Below, in pieces: positions 24,361-34,812 of a DNA stretch of 64,000 nucleotides; the stretch's first letter is position 1; the number at the start of each line of letters is the position of its first letter. The translations under genes and the position numbers were made by a program. A model generated the notes under the pieces. It was not told the origin of the DNA and searched no databases. It worked only from the letters and a program-made list of their open reading frames with translations. The stretch is from Nymphaea colorata. Its lineage: Eukaryota > Streptophyta > Magnoliopsida > Nymphaeales > Nymphaeaceae. The DNA is taken from NCBI RefSeq assembly GCF_008831285.2, contig NC_045149.1, positions 20,227,035 to 20,291,034 of the forward strand. Direction: 5' to 3'.

Positions 24361-27300
24361 TGAAAACAAGAAGAAACTGAGGAGAAGAAGCCGTAGCCAA
24401 AATGGTTTGCACGGCCTCTATTTATAATCTCATTTTCAGAATTCTAAGAGTCTCCAATCGTAGAATCCTAGGAGATTTCACAAGCTTCAAGGACATTAAT
24501 TACATCATAGAAACCTAAGAGACTTCACATATTACAAGGATATTAACTACAACATAGAATCCTAGGAGACTTCCCATATAACAAGGATATTAACTATAAC
24601 ATAGAATCCTAGGAGACTCTTCACATGTTACAAGGACATTAAATATTTTAACACATTCTACAAGGAGGTGGAATCCTAAGAGACTCCTCTTCAACGTGCT
24701 GGTGAAGGATTTATATTTTAACACCCTCCCTCAAGTTGTGCATGGTTTTGCACCATGTACAACTTGCCTTTTAGAAACCAGAATCGTTCCTTTGTTAATC
24801 CTTTTGTAAATAAGTCTGCAACTTGTTCATCTGTACGAACATAAATAGGCTGAATTTCCTTGTCTTCCACCTTTTGTCTAACAAAGTGTTGATCAATCTC
24901 AATGTGCTTTGTTCGACCATGTTGTACGGGATTAAAGGCAATGTTAATAGCGCTTTGATTATCGCACATTAACATTGATGTTTTAATCTTTTCTCCAATG
25001 TCTTCTAGCAAATGTCTAACCCATGTAACTTCAGCAGTACCTGCAGCCATGCATCTGTATTCAGCTTCAGTGCTGGATCTTGCTACTGCCTTTTGCTTTC
25101 GACAACTCCAAGACACAAGATTACGTCCAATGAAAATACAAAAACCAGAAATGGACTTTCTTTGATCGGGATCTCCAGCCCAATCTGCATCTGTGAATGT
25201 CATAAGTTGATGTCCAGTAGTTATATTTTCACTCTTACCATAAACTAAGCCATCTCCTGCTGTCCCTTTAAGATATCTTAATATTCTTTTGACAGCATCC
25301 ATGTGAGTATCTCTAGGTGCATGCATAAATTGGGATACTTGATTCACAGCATATATAATATCTGGTCTAGTAAATGTAAGATATTGAAGTGCCCCAACAA
25401 TACTTCGATATTGCGTAGGATCTTCATATAACTCCCCATCTTGAGCACTTAGTCTTTGATTTAGAACACTAGGAGTTCCAACAGGCTTACAATCAGACAT
25501 ACCTGACTTTTTCAACAAATCCAACGTGTATTTCTGTTGTGTCAATGTGAGGCGATTATTGTGCCTATCAATCTCCACTCCAAGAAAGAATCGTAAATCA
25601 CCAAGCTCTTTCATTTTGAAGTTTTGCATCATCAAAACTTTAGCTTCTTCTATGTGTTTTTCTGAATTGCCTGTGATAACAATATCATCAACATATATAA
25701 GAAGTAAAGTAAATATGTTTTCCTTTCGATAAATGAAAAGAGAGTGATCTAGAGGACATCTCCGAAAACCACATTCTTGAATCTTGCAAGAGAAACTGTC
25801 AAACCACGAACGTGAGGCCTGTTTAAGTCCATAAATAGATTTTCTTAGTTTGCAAACCCATGCATGAGAGTCTCCTTTCGTGTATCCTGGAGGTTGTTCC
25901 ATATATACTTCCTCCCTTAAATCACCATGAAGAAAAGCATTCTTCACGTCCATTTGATGTAGTCTCCATCCATATTCAACTGCCAATGATATAATCACGC
26001 GAATTGTTCCCATTTTGATCACAGGGCTGAATGTCTCATCATAATCTTCTCCATATTGTTGTGTAAACCCTTTTGCTACTAACCTTGCTTTGTGTCTTTC
26101 TATGCTGCCGTCAGGTTTGTATTTAATTTTGTATACCCATTTGGAGCCCACTACGTTCTTTTCGTGTGGCCTCGGAACGATCTCCCATGTTCCACATTCA
26201 TGCAAGGCATCCATTTCTTCTTTCATAGCCTTTCTCCAATGATGTGATTTTGATGCTTCATCAAATGAAGTAGGTTCTTCCTCCTTGCCAACTTTTGCCA
26301 TGAATAACTGAAAATCAAGTGATAAAGAATCATAGCTAACCCACCTGTGAATGGGATGACGAATGCGTTGGGATCTTCTAAGGTGGGGCATGTTGTCTTC
26401 TTCACTGTGAGCATCTCTGTCCCTTAGTCGTCGACTGTAGATAAGACCCGAATACCGATGTGCATCGTTGCTCTGTTCATTATTGTTTTCGTGATGACTT
26501 AATGACTGTGTTGGATCTTCTTGATTTTCACTTTGAGCCATATCCGACGGTTGTATTGCTCTCTCTGAATCTTCACTTTGAGGCACATCATTTTCTATAA
26601 CAGGATCTGCATTGAATAACTGTGTACTGGTCCAGGGATCATAAGATTCAATGGTCATAGGCATTTCATTTGTATTATCAAAACTATGTTCATCAAAAAT
26701 GACATTTCTTGAAGTTTTGATACGTTTAGTTGTTGGATCATAGCATCGAAAACCTTTATATTCATCAGCATATCCAACGAATCTACATTGAATAGCTTTG
26801 TCTTGAAACTTGTTCCTCAAGGCAGCATCAACGTGAACATAGCATACACAACCAAAAACCTTCAAGTTCTTGTAATCAGGTTGTTTGCCTAAGAGTGTAA
26901 AATATGGCGATTTAGACATCAAGAGTGTCATAGGCAAACAATTTATTATGTATACAGCAGTATGGAAGGCTTCAGTCCACAAGGAAATGGGCACATTAGT
27001 ATCATGCATCATGCTCATGGCGCTTTCAACTATATGTCGATGTTTCCGCTCAACTACACCATTTTGTTGTGGTGTGTAAGGGCAGGAAATTTGTCTAGTT
27101 ATCCCTTTTTCACGTAGAAATTCAATAAAATCAAGCGAGGAATATTCTCCCCCTCCATCACATTGAAAATGCACCACATTGGATGAAAATTTAGTTTGAA
27201 TCATGGCATAGAAGTTTCGAAATATGTGAGGTACTTCTGATTTGTGTTTCATGAAGTAAATCCAGGTGAAACGTGAGTAAGAGTCAATGAATAAGACATA

Positions 27301-29307
27301 ATATCTTGACCCAGACATGGAATCAATAGGGGCTGGCCCCCATACATCAGAAAAAATAGTTTCAAAAGGTTTGGAAGCCCTTTGATTTATATTATGGAAA
27401 GGTAAAACATGACTCTTACAAAGTCCACAACTTGAACATTTTTTGACACTTGAAGTAAGAGGTAAACTTGATCTTGGAATGAGACTATCTGTGACAAGTT
27501 TTTCAATGAAATGTCGACCACAGTGTCCTAGCCGACTATGCCACAAATCAGACTCCAAAAATTGGTTAGGGCCCCTTACTTTTGATTGAAAATGGCAAGA
27601 ACTTGGCACTGATGACGCATTATGAGAAAGAGAAAATGTCTTCAATCCTATATCAAAAGTGGATGAATCCTTGGGTAGACATTCCTTGAGGACGTACATA
27701 TTCCCTTGACGCTCCCCTCTAGCGAACATTTTCTTCGTTTGGAGGTCCTTGACATAGACAGAAGAAGGTGTGAATTCAACAGAAGAGCTTGTATCATCAA
27801 TGAGTTTAGAAATGGATATGATGTTCTTTTTGATATTGGGAGCAAGAACAACATTAGACAGTGATAGAGACGAGGATGACAATGGAATATGTGCATTTCC
27901 AATATGTGTAATAGGATGAGATTTTCCATCACCTGTTATAATGCAACTTCTACCGTAATGAGGGGATAAGTTAGTCAATTTACCTGCATTTCCTGTCACA
28001 TGGGTAGCTGCACCTGAATCCAAGAACCATTCTCCCTGCTCATTTTGCTTTATAGTCATCTTTGAGAATGCGGCCATCAATAGCTGTTGCATATCTTCAG
28101 CGGTGGATTTAGAACTTTGTCCTCCTTGTTTATAATCATGTCTTACTCCTTTGTTTTTATTTTGAGGATTAAACCAACATTGTGCCTTCATGTGTCCTTT
28201 CTTGTTGCACTGAAAACAAATTGGTATTTTTCTTGAAGTATCCAAAGGAGACATACCTTGGTTATGTGGTGTTGGTAGAATGCCACGACCACCATGGTTG
28301 GAGTTCCCATGGCTCTTACCAAACTTTACATTCATAGCCAACACATTTTGGGAGTTCCCTTGATCAGTCCTTTCAATGACTCTTTTCATATTCATTTCAT
28401 GTTGGAGAAGTTTACCTTGTAGTTCGTTGAAGGAAGGCAGAACAGGAAGGACCTCAAGAGCTGTAATAAAAGCATGATAATCATGCCCAAGTCCATTCAA
28501 GGTTTGCTGCACCTTTTCCTTATCAGAAATGTTATTCCCTGAGGCAGCAAGTTGGTCTGCGACGGCCTTAATACGCCCCAAATAATCCATGATAGACGTT
28601 GAACCTTTGCTCAAATTCTGAAATTCTTTCTTTAAGTACATAATTCGAGCTTCTGATATTTGGGAAAAGGTATCAGCAAGGGTTTCCCATAATTCTTCTG
28701 CAGTACAATCATCAGAAACTGAAAGTAACACTTGTTGAGATAAAGTGGACAAAATATACGCAACCAGACTTTGATCACGTCTCATCCACATAGCATGTTC
28801 AGGATTGTTGTCTTCATGAACAGCAATAACTTCTCCTGCCTCATTTTTTATTTCCTGTAAGACGGATATTGGTGGAGCCTTTGTTGAACCATCGAGATGT
28901 CCAAAGAGGCCTTGACTTCTTATGAAAGGCATGATTTGCCTTTTCCAGATCAGATAATTCTCATGGTTGAGTTTTTCGGTAATAAGGTGAGGAAGAAAAC
29001 TTGAGGACATGCCAGAATGCGAAAGGTTTTCCATGACAGCAGAAAAGAATGGTATATAGGTAGAAGATGAGAGGGAAAGAAGACACGATATAACAAGATG
29101 TGTCCTTGGTAAGCAAGAAGAAAAAAGGAACAAGAATTGCGCAAGAGAAAAGTAAATTCAGGATAGAGACAAGATGAGAAAAGAGTTCTAACCAGATCAG
29201 ACCTGTTTGGGCATTTCGTTTGGTAGAGATAACGTAACCTGGCGCTCTGATACCATGATAGAAATGTAGCACCAATATCTGTAACCCGAAAACAGCACTC
29301 AAGCAGG

Positions 29308-29356
<49 letters not shown>

Positions 29357-32300
29357 TGAAAACAAGAAGAAACTGAGGAGAAGAAGCCGTAGCCAAAATG
29401 GTTTGCACGGCCTCTATTTATAATCTCATTTTCAGAATTCTAAGAGTCTCCAATCGTAGAATCCTAGGAGATTTCACAAGCTTCAAGGACATTAATTACA
29501 TCATAGAAACCTAAGAGACTTCACATATTACAAGGATATTAACTACAACATAGAATCCTAGGAGACTTCCCATATAACAAGGATATTAACTATAACATAG
29601 AATCCTAGGAGACTCTTCACATGTTACAAGGACATTAAATATTTTAACACATTCTACAAGGAGGTGGAATCCTAAGAGACTCCTCTTCAACGTGCTGGTG
29701 AAGGATTTATATTTTAACATATCAAGCTTAACAACCTAGGCCAATGATACTTTTCACACATGGATTTCAAAGCTTATGAAGAGAAGTACAACAAAAAAAC
29801 AAAAGTGAAGAAAGAGGAGCTTCCATCTTTTACGCCTTCAAATATGCTGTGTCTACACGGGTAAAGTACAAGAACAGTTATACTAAAATCAGAACCGCTT
29901 CAACTTCAGACATTTATATGCTTGAACTTCAGTATTAAGATATCAAAGCTTGTCGGTTTCAGGATTATGGGCATACTACAGTAAAATAATAGTTATGTGA
30001 AAATGAGACATATTTGAACTTCGAATATTCATATGCTTGACCTTCAAAATATTAAGACATCTAAGATCTCTGTTTAATTTCACTGCACAGTATTCAGAGG
30101 GAAGCCAATGCAGCCCATCAATTCACTAAGACTAAAGAAGAAAAGTACCTCCAAAATAACAATTCCTAGAGCAACCCATCTAGCAATCTTCCAGTTGTCC
30201 TTCAGAAAATCATATATCATGTCGAAATCTCCGGTACTATCTGTGGGAATATCCTATAAATGCAATTCATAGCACAAGCATGTTAGTGGAAAATAATTTG
30301 TCCCTGGAAATAATTATATAACACTCACATCTTCCCAGTTATGATCGAAGAATATGAAAGCTGCAAATGCAAGCTCCACCAAGATCAAGAACAGCACGAG
30401 GACAGCATACTGCTTCTGTTAAGTACATTCCTCACAAGGAAAAAGAAGAACCATGTCTGACAAGCCTCCCTCACTGCTAATCCAGTATTAAGAATGAATA
30501 AATAAAGACTATGAGGGGAACCATGACTAGATAGAGTGTCTACCACAACCTCCCATGCTTACACCTTAAATGAAATCTTCTTGCCGCCAAGCATGAAAAC
30601 ACACTTTCATGTCTAACCACTTCATGTTGAACAAACACACAGGTACAGAAGAAGAGACTCCTTGCAGAAGTCATTCTTCACTCGGACACAATAACTGGGG
30701 TTCCATTGTCGTAAGTACCCGAGATTTTCAGATCTTAAACATGAAGTTATGACTAGGGGTAACAGAACAAAACAGCATAATCAGCTGTCTTAGCTACAAG
30801 ATGAATCGATGATTTTAACTTCTTCTGAATTGGGATACAGTTAACATACGACCAAAAACTCAAACACACTTTACCTTATAAAACAACTTTGTGCTGATCA
30901 ACTATGCCAGCCAGAAAAATAGACTTCTTTTGGAAAGCGCTATACTATTTTTCCTGATGGGTTGAAGAAGATCAGGAACAAGCTTTCAAGATTACTCTTG
31001 GAAGATCCCTTCTAAAAAACAACAAAATGGCTTTTTCCTTCCAATCCATGAAAAAGAAATGGCACTATTCCCCTGTGGCAGAGAATAATAGCATACATTG
31101 TTTTCCAACAACCAAGAACAGTATAATTACAATTTACAATTATGGATCTAGACTTCATATCATGTAATACTGGTTCATAAAGTGAGACACAAAAATTAGA
31201 TTAAACATTATAATAACAAAAGAACAAATTAAGCAATGAAGCAGGATACACATGATAGGCAACAGCTATGCCTTGTTGCCAATCCAATACAGCCGAAGAC
31301 TGAAACAATAAAGAGGATGACCCCAATGCCAATGAATAAGTAAATAAACCTGCAATGAAAAGCATTTTGCATTATCAGCTGTTACATTGAGACAATTAAT
31401 TGAAATTTCACAAGAGATATTTGTATTTTAAATGAAAAACATGACATCTCAAGGCAATAGCATCTGAAAATTGCAGCATCAAACTACACTATTAAAGATA
31501 CTCACTTTACACTGACTAGACATGCCTCTTCACATCATAATACTGTACAATCCGTTCATTGGTTCAATGGTATCACCTCAAGGAGTAACAATTGTCTTCC
31601 CTTCTATGACCAAGCCTTGTCCCAACTAAACTGGATGACATCCAAGCCACACTACCTGACTTCTGCATTCGTTTTATAACTTATATCTGAGGTTAAAGCC
31701 TAACTTGCTGTATATTCCCAGGGTTTATAACTGTGCTACCTCCCTCCGGATTCTTAGGTTTTTCCCGTGCTTCTAGTTCCTTCAACTTGTACAGTACATA
31801 ATTCCCTTGTAGTCTCATTCACTTCCACTTCCACCCGTTCTTCTAGTTCCTTCAAGTTGTACAGTATATGAACCCTTGCGATTTCAATTACAGCTATTAG
31901 CTCTGTCACTTCTCGATATGGCTATCAACTTCCCATGTAGGCAGATGAGCATATGATTCTCCAACTTCTTTTCACATGCAGCTTGATTCTCAAGGCTCAG
32001 ATAGTTATGCATATATATGGTAAATTATATATAACGCAAGTTATCCACTGAATATGGTTTTCTGTTCTTCCAGATTTTTAGACTTATCAAGCTGGTTTCC
32101 ATGTGAAATCATGTGTACCTTAAAAAACGTATAACAATATTTAATGGGACAAATTTCCTAAAAGTACCTAAAAAAGGTAGTGTTCTTATTGCACAACATA
32201 CAACTCCCTCCCGATGGAATGAATAAAAAGATTAATGTCATCATGCTTAAAAGGTACCTTTCTCGTTCCAATAACATACAATCCCTCCACACAGAACGAA

Positions 32301-32680
32301 TAGAAGAACAATATCATCCTCCACAAGTTAGAAACATGCTCGATAATCTTACGGTCATCGAACTGATTAACAGTAACAACATGACCAAAGCTACGCACCA
32401 AAATAATCTCAAATCAACCTACAGTTTCATGACAAAGGAGCACCTACCAGGCTTTAGGAAGTTTATCAAGGATGCTGTCCGACAACGAAACGCTCATCAA
32501 CAATGGCCGCCCCAGAGTGATCTTCTCTAAGCTCTCGCCCACCATCGGACTCAACCCATCCAAGCTCCTATTCCATTCGACGAATAAGTAAATTCCGTAC
32601 CCGACCATAGCCAATCCCGCCAGCGTGAGCAAAAAATTCAGCAACTTCAACAAGCACTCCCAGAATCCCCGGCACGCCAT
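22534..32680 (-). CDS. TOM2A: TOM2A-type tetraspanin (TET18-like)
   Basis: A complete six-exon gene for 278 residues: exons 32448-32680, 31250-31349, 30329-30409, 30149-30253, 22838-23044 and 22534-22644, all phases closing. It begins MACRGFWECLLKLLNFLLTL, the TOM2A signature, with the first membrane helix. The second helix is in exon 2 (YLFIGIGVILFIVSVFG), the third in exon 3 (AVLVLFLILVELAFAAFIFF) and the fourth spans the exon 4/5 junction (RWVALGIVILEV then AFTFLLALVVRAANSPG). The soluble tail holds YDSDDEYIFPR, WSARMREKYGLDTAEF and ends RRSRCTIM. In Arabidopsis TOM2A is a tonoplast tetraspanin that binds TOM1 and supports tobamovirus replication complexes; that role is known from the family, not shown here. 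Intron 4 is 7.1 kb because a full copia element sits in it, in the sense direction. The coding sequence itself is intact; whether splicing across the insertion works cannot be seen. Confidence 0.93.
24268..24723 (-). repeat. 3' LTR of the copia element (456 bp)
   Basis: Read on the minus strand it starts TGTTAAAATATAAATCC and ends CATTTCTATCA (TG...CA). It contains a GA/CT run at about 24324-24357 and four 47-bp tandem repeats. The gag-pol stop codon TAA lies inside its first bases. Confidence 0.95.
24463..24650 (-). repeat. Four 47-bp tandem repeats in the U3 part of the 3' LTR
   Basis: Units begin at 24463, 24510, 24557 and 24604, an exact 47-bp period. Each starts GAATCCTAGGAGA or a close variant and contains a CAAGG(A/C)TATTAACTA-like block. 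They lie upstream of the LTR TATA box on the minus strand, where enhancer repeats are expected. Confidence 0.85.
24718..29034 (-). CDS. Copia Gag-Pol polyprotein, intact
   Basis: A single 1438-residue ORF with no stop or frameshift. The start chosen is the ATG at 29034 (MENLSHSGMSS); the frame is open for 33 more codons upstream, but that part reads as leader. Order: Gag (LITEKLNHENYLIWKRQIMP; YLKKEFQNLSKG), zinc knuckle CFQCNKKGHMKAQC (about residue 272), aspartic protease WFLDSGAATHVTG (about 335), integrase zinc-binding region LWHSRLGHCGRHFIEKL, integrase core with FSDVWGP (about 558), CDGGGEYSS and NGVVERKHRH, reverse transcriptase with KARLVAKGFTQQYGEDY and YVDDIVITG (about 1112), and RNase H with DADWAGDPDQRKS (about 1280) and RSSTEAEYRCMA. 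Integrase before reverse transcriptase is the copia order. The last codons (LEGGC) overlap the polypurine tract and the stop lies in the 3' LTR. All catalytic motifs I can check are intact. Confidence 0.95.
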   Translation of the reverse strand: MENLSHSGMSSSFLPHLITEKLNHENYLIWKRQIMPFIRSQGLFGHLDGSTKAPPISVLQEIKNEAGEVIAVHEDNNPEHAMWMRRDQSLVAYILSTLSQQVLLSVSDDCTAEELWETLADTFSQISEARIMYLKKEFQNLSKGSTSIMDYLGRIKAVADQLAASGNNISDKEKVQQTLNGLGHDYHAFITALEVLPVLPSFNELQGKLLQHEMNMKRVIERTDQGNSQNVLAMNVKFGKSHGNSNHGGRGILPTPHNQGMSPLDTSRKIPICFQCNKKGHMKAQCWFNPQNKNKGVRHDYKQGGQSSKSTAEDMQQLLMAAFSKMTIKQNEQGEWFLDSGAATHVTGNAGKLTNLSPHYGRSCIITGDGKSHPITHIGNAHIPLSSSSLSLSNVVLAPNIKKNIISISKLIDDTSSSVEFTPSSVYVKDLQTKKMFARGERQGNMYVLKECLPKDSSTFDIGLKTFSLSHNASSVPSSCHFQSKVRGPNQFLESDLWHSRLGHCGRHFIEKLVTDSLIPRSSLPLTSSVKKCSSCGLCKSHVLPFHNINQRASKPFETIFSDVWGPAPIDSMSGSRYYVLFIDSYSRFTWIYFMKHKSEVPHIFRNFYAMIQTKFSSNVVHFQCDGGGEYSSLDFIEFLREKGITRQISCPYTPQQNGVVERKHRHIVESAMSMMHDTNVPISLWTEAFHTAVYIINCLPMTLLMSKSPYFTLLGKQPDYKNLKVFGCVCYVHVDAALRNKFQDKAIQCRFVGYADEYKGFRCYDPTTKRIKTSRNVIFDEHSFDNTNEMPMTIESYDPWTSTQLFNADPVIENDVPQSEDSERAIQPSDMAQSENQEDPTQSLSHHENNNEQSNDAHRYSGLIYSRRLRDRDAHSEEDNMPHLRRSQRIRHPIHRWVSYDSLSLDFQLFMAKVGKEEEPTSFDEASKSHHWRKAMKEEMDALHECGTWEIVPRPHEKNVVGSKWVYKIKYKPDGSIERHKARLVAKGFTQQYGEDYDETFSPVIKMGTIRVIISLAVEYGWRLHQMDVKNAFLHGDLREEVYMEQPPGYTKGDSHAWVCKLRKSIYGLKQASRSWFDSFSCKIQECGFRRCPLDHSLFIYRKENIFTLLLIYVDDIVITGNSEKHIEEAKVLMMQNFKMKELGDLRFFLGVEIDRHNNRLTLTQQKYTLDLLKKSGMSDCKPVGTPSVLNQRLSAQDGELYEDPTQYRSIVGALQYLTFTRPDIIYAVNQVSQFMHAPRDTHMDAVKRILRYLKGTAGDGLVYGKSENITTGHQLMTFTDADWAGDPDQRKSISGFCIFIGRNLVSWSCRKQKAVARSSTEAEYRCMAAGTAEVTWVRHLLEDIGEKIKTSMLMCDNQSAINIAFNPVQHGRTKHIEIDQHFVRQKVEDKEIQPIYVRTDEQVADLFTKGLTKERFWFLKGKLYMVQNHAQLEGGC
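24724..24735 (-). other. Polypurine tract of the copia element
   Basis: CTTGAGGGAGGG on the minus strand, directly before the TG of the 3' LTR; it would prime plus-strand DNA synthesis. It overlaps the last Gag-Pol codons. Confidence 0.85.
29241..29255 (-). other. Primer-binding site of the copia element
   Basis: TGGTATCAGAGCGCC on the minus strand, immediately after the 5' LTR. The first twelve bases are the usual complement of the 3' end of initiator tRNA-Met in plant copia elements. Confidence 0.9.
29415..29422 (-). promoter_or_regulatory. TATA box in the 5' LTR
   Basis: TATAAATA on the minus strand (context ATTATAAATAGAGGCC), about 40 bp downstream of the four 47-bp repeats. This is the most likely core promoter of the element. 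The start site is not determined. Confidence 0.65.
29459..29646 (-). repeat. Four 47-bp tandem repeats in the U3 part of the 5' LTR
   Basis: Units begin at 29459, 29506, 29553 and 29600, the same four-unit array as in the 3' LTR. The position upstream of the TATA box suggests a transcriptional enhancer role, which is inference. Confidence 0.85.
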
Positions 32681-33858
32681 AGCTCCAGAAGATAGCGATC
32701 ACTTCAAAAGCCACTAGATTCCAAACTCTAATTCATGAATCTCCAGCTCTTCCAGAACTTCAAAATCCCTAGCCAGCAAAATCAAACAAACTAAACGGAC
32801 GCAAAAAAAGAGAAGAAAAAAGTAAGATCGATCAAGAAACCAACAGCAAAACTATCACGAAGAAAAGCAACCGAACTAGCTTTCAGAAGATACACTTCTA
32901 GCGCTTAAGGAAGATACAGAGAAACAAATACTGATTTCTCCGAATGGAGAACCACAAAGAACACGCCAATAAAAAACAAAAAGATCGGACTCGAACTCTT
33001 GAATATAGACCATTTCATGGACGATGTAATTCAACGAGTAGGATCCAATTACCAGATAAACTCAGAGTTTTCAGACACAATTTCCTTCTACCAACCTTGG
33101 GATCTTCTGAGTCGTAGAAGCGGAGGGTAGGGAGTGGAGTCAGCTAGAAGATCAAGGACGAAGGGCGGACGGACCTGGACGTCATTTTTGAATTCTTTCT
33201 CTCAGATATGGTACCACCAATCACCGTGGAACACGTGGGATGAGGGAGGCGTGCAGTGTCGTGGCGCGCATCCTAAGCGTAGATATCGGCGGGAACACGG
33301 AAGTCATGCCGTGATCTATCGGCTCGGCCGGTACGAACTCCGACGAGTCGAATCGGTAGAGGCTTGCAGGTCTGACCCGGTTCAGTATACAAAGGCGGCA
33401 AACAAATGGAGAACGTTCGGATCTTCAAATGAATTTCAATAATATTGAATTGGAAGCGAACCGTTTAAATAAATAATTAAAAAAAAAAACATCAAACCAG
33501 ACCGTATCGTCCACATAGAATCGGTTCTGCCGTTGTTTCAGCAACGGCACTGAAGCAACTCTAGTCCCTAGATATTTACAAAATAAAAAATATGTGTTGA
33601 ATTTTAAAAAATTAAAATGGAACAACCACAGTTTTCACAACTCTTTTTTTATGTCGTTTTCATTTAATGTATACTCTTTTTTTTTCGATAAAAAAAAATG
33701 AATACATTGAAGATCCTAAGAGTCGTAAGATTATTGTAATTGGTAGTTGAGATTTATTTTTCACTAAATTCGATAAGAAATTTGGGGGTAAACAATAAAA
33801 TTTTCAGAAAGGATTGGTTTAAACGATATAATTGTTGGGGTGTGTGTAAGTGTGGGTT
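32681..33858. other. TOM2A leader and promoter region; no gene seen
   Basis: Purine-rich sequence just above the TOM2A start is probably the 5' UTR, possibly with a leader intron. The plus-strand ORF 33134-33442 has no protein-like pattern. From 33430 on the sequence is A/T-rich. Confidence 0.5.
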
Positions 33859-34300
33859 AGGGGTGAACACCTAGTTGAGCTCTTAGAGTTCACTTGTTAA
33901 AGCTCAGCTCGTGAACGAGTTCGAGCCGAGTCATTTGCTTAACGAGTCGAGCTCGAGTTCATGAATCGACTCCTTCAAATAATCGAGTTGAGTTTGAACT
34001 CAACACGTAAGTGCTGAGTCGAGCTCGAACCTTAATTGAATTTTCGAGTCTTAATCAAGTCGATATATTCAAACGAGTTTATCGAGCCTTAATCGAGTCG
34101 AGCTCGAGTTCAACACGTAACGATGAATATTATTCAAACGAGTTTGTCAAATCATAATCAAGTCGAGCTCGAGCTGAACATGTAACTGCCGAGTCGAGCT
34201 CGACCTGCTTTTGTCGAGCTATTCTCGAGCCGTTGTTTCATTAATCAAGCCGAGTTCGAGCTAACTAAACTCAGGCTCGACTCGGCTCGTGTTCACCCTT
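33859..34300. mobile_element. 442-bp non-autonomous element with terminal inverted repeats
   Basis: The left end AGGGGTGAACAC and right end GTGTTCACCCTT are a 12-bp inverted repeat with one mismatch. The interior is made of many degenerate GAGCTCGAG / GAGTCGAGCTCGA words. Elements of this type are common short non-autonomous DNA transposons in plants. No convincing target duplication is visible, so superfamily is open. A related fragment sits at 35441-35545. Confidence 0.6.
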
Positions 34301-34419
34301 AATGTGCGCACCCCAACATAAGTAGTTTTTCCATGTATAGATTCAACAAGAAAGAAACTCATGCTGGAGAGTGGTATCAATGATAGGACTGCGATTTAAT
34401 CTTATTTTGTGGAAGTCAA

Positions 34420-34437
34420 GGGGGGGGGGGGGGGGGG
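34420..34437. repeat. Run of 18 G
   Basis: An uninterrupted G18 tract in A/T-rich DNA, about 380 bp from the APRR2 stop codon. It could form a G-quadruplex, and its true length is hard to sequence. Confidence 0.8.
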
Positions 34438-34812
34438 TCTGCTCAGCCTTAATCAAACTTTAAAAACTTTAATTTGACTGATAAATTTCTGATAAATGAA
34501 CGTTGCACATGAAAACACTGCCACTGAGATCATATATATATATATTATATTTTCCACTATGCGGTTGAAACTGGCAATTTATTCGCTCTCATGCTTAATA
34601 AGCTCATGACAACCCCTTCTTCCTGATTTCTTATTATTATTTCTCTTCCAAACCAGTAAGACCAACCAAAAAAAATAAAATAAAATAAAATAAAAGAGAG
34701 AGAGCCGGATCGGGTGGGACCCGAAAGAGTACTAAAATCTGATATACAAAACAGTGGGGCCCCCAAAACTTTGAGGGTCCCACCTGGGTGGGAGCCGTAC
34801 GATGGGAGGTGG

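Larger units (their letters stand above)
24268..29719 (-). mobile_element. Full-length Ty1/copia LTR retrotransposon
   Basis: A complete 5452-bp element: LTRs at 24268-24723 (3' LTR) and 29256-29719 (5' LTR), a tRNA-Met-type primer-binding site, one uninterrupted gag-pol ORF and a polypurine tract. By eye the two LTRs differ only in the length of a GA run (8 bp); I saw no substitution. The direct repeat at the two borders is TATC, 4 bp (24264-24267 and 29720-29723), one base shorter than usual for copia. It sits in intron 4 of the TOM2A-like gene, in the same orientation. All parts needed for autonomous movement appear present. Confidence 0.95.
29256..29719 (-). repeat. 5' LTR of the copia element (464 bp)
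   Basis: Same sequence as the 3' LTR apart from four extra GA units. It starts TGTTAAAATA and ends TTCTATCA on the minus strand. Being the 5' LTR it carries the active promoter. Confidence 0.95.

Noticed and set aside
24463-24650. Regular direct repeats resembling a CRISPR array
   Set aside because: They are head-to-tail 47-bp units without spacers, inside both LTRs of a plant retrotransposon.
28950-29408. ORFs of 152 and 134 codons across the copia leader and 5' LTR
   Set aside because: They run through the (GA)n repeat (serine/leucine repeats) and read the leader and gag start in wrong frames.
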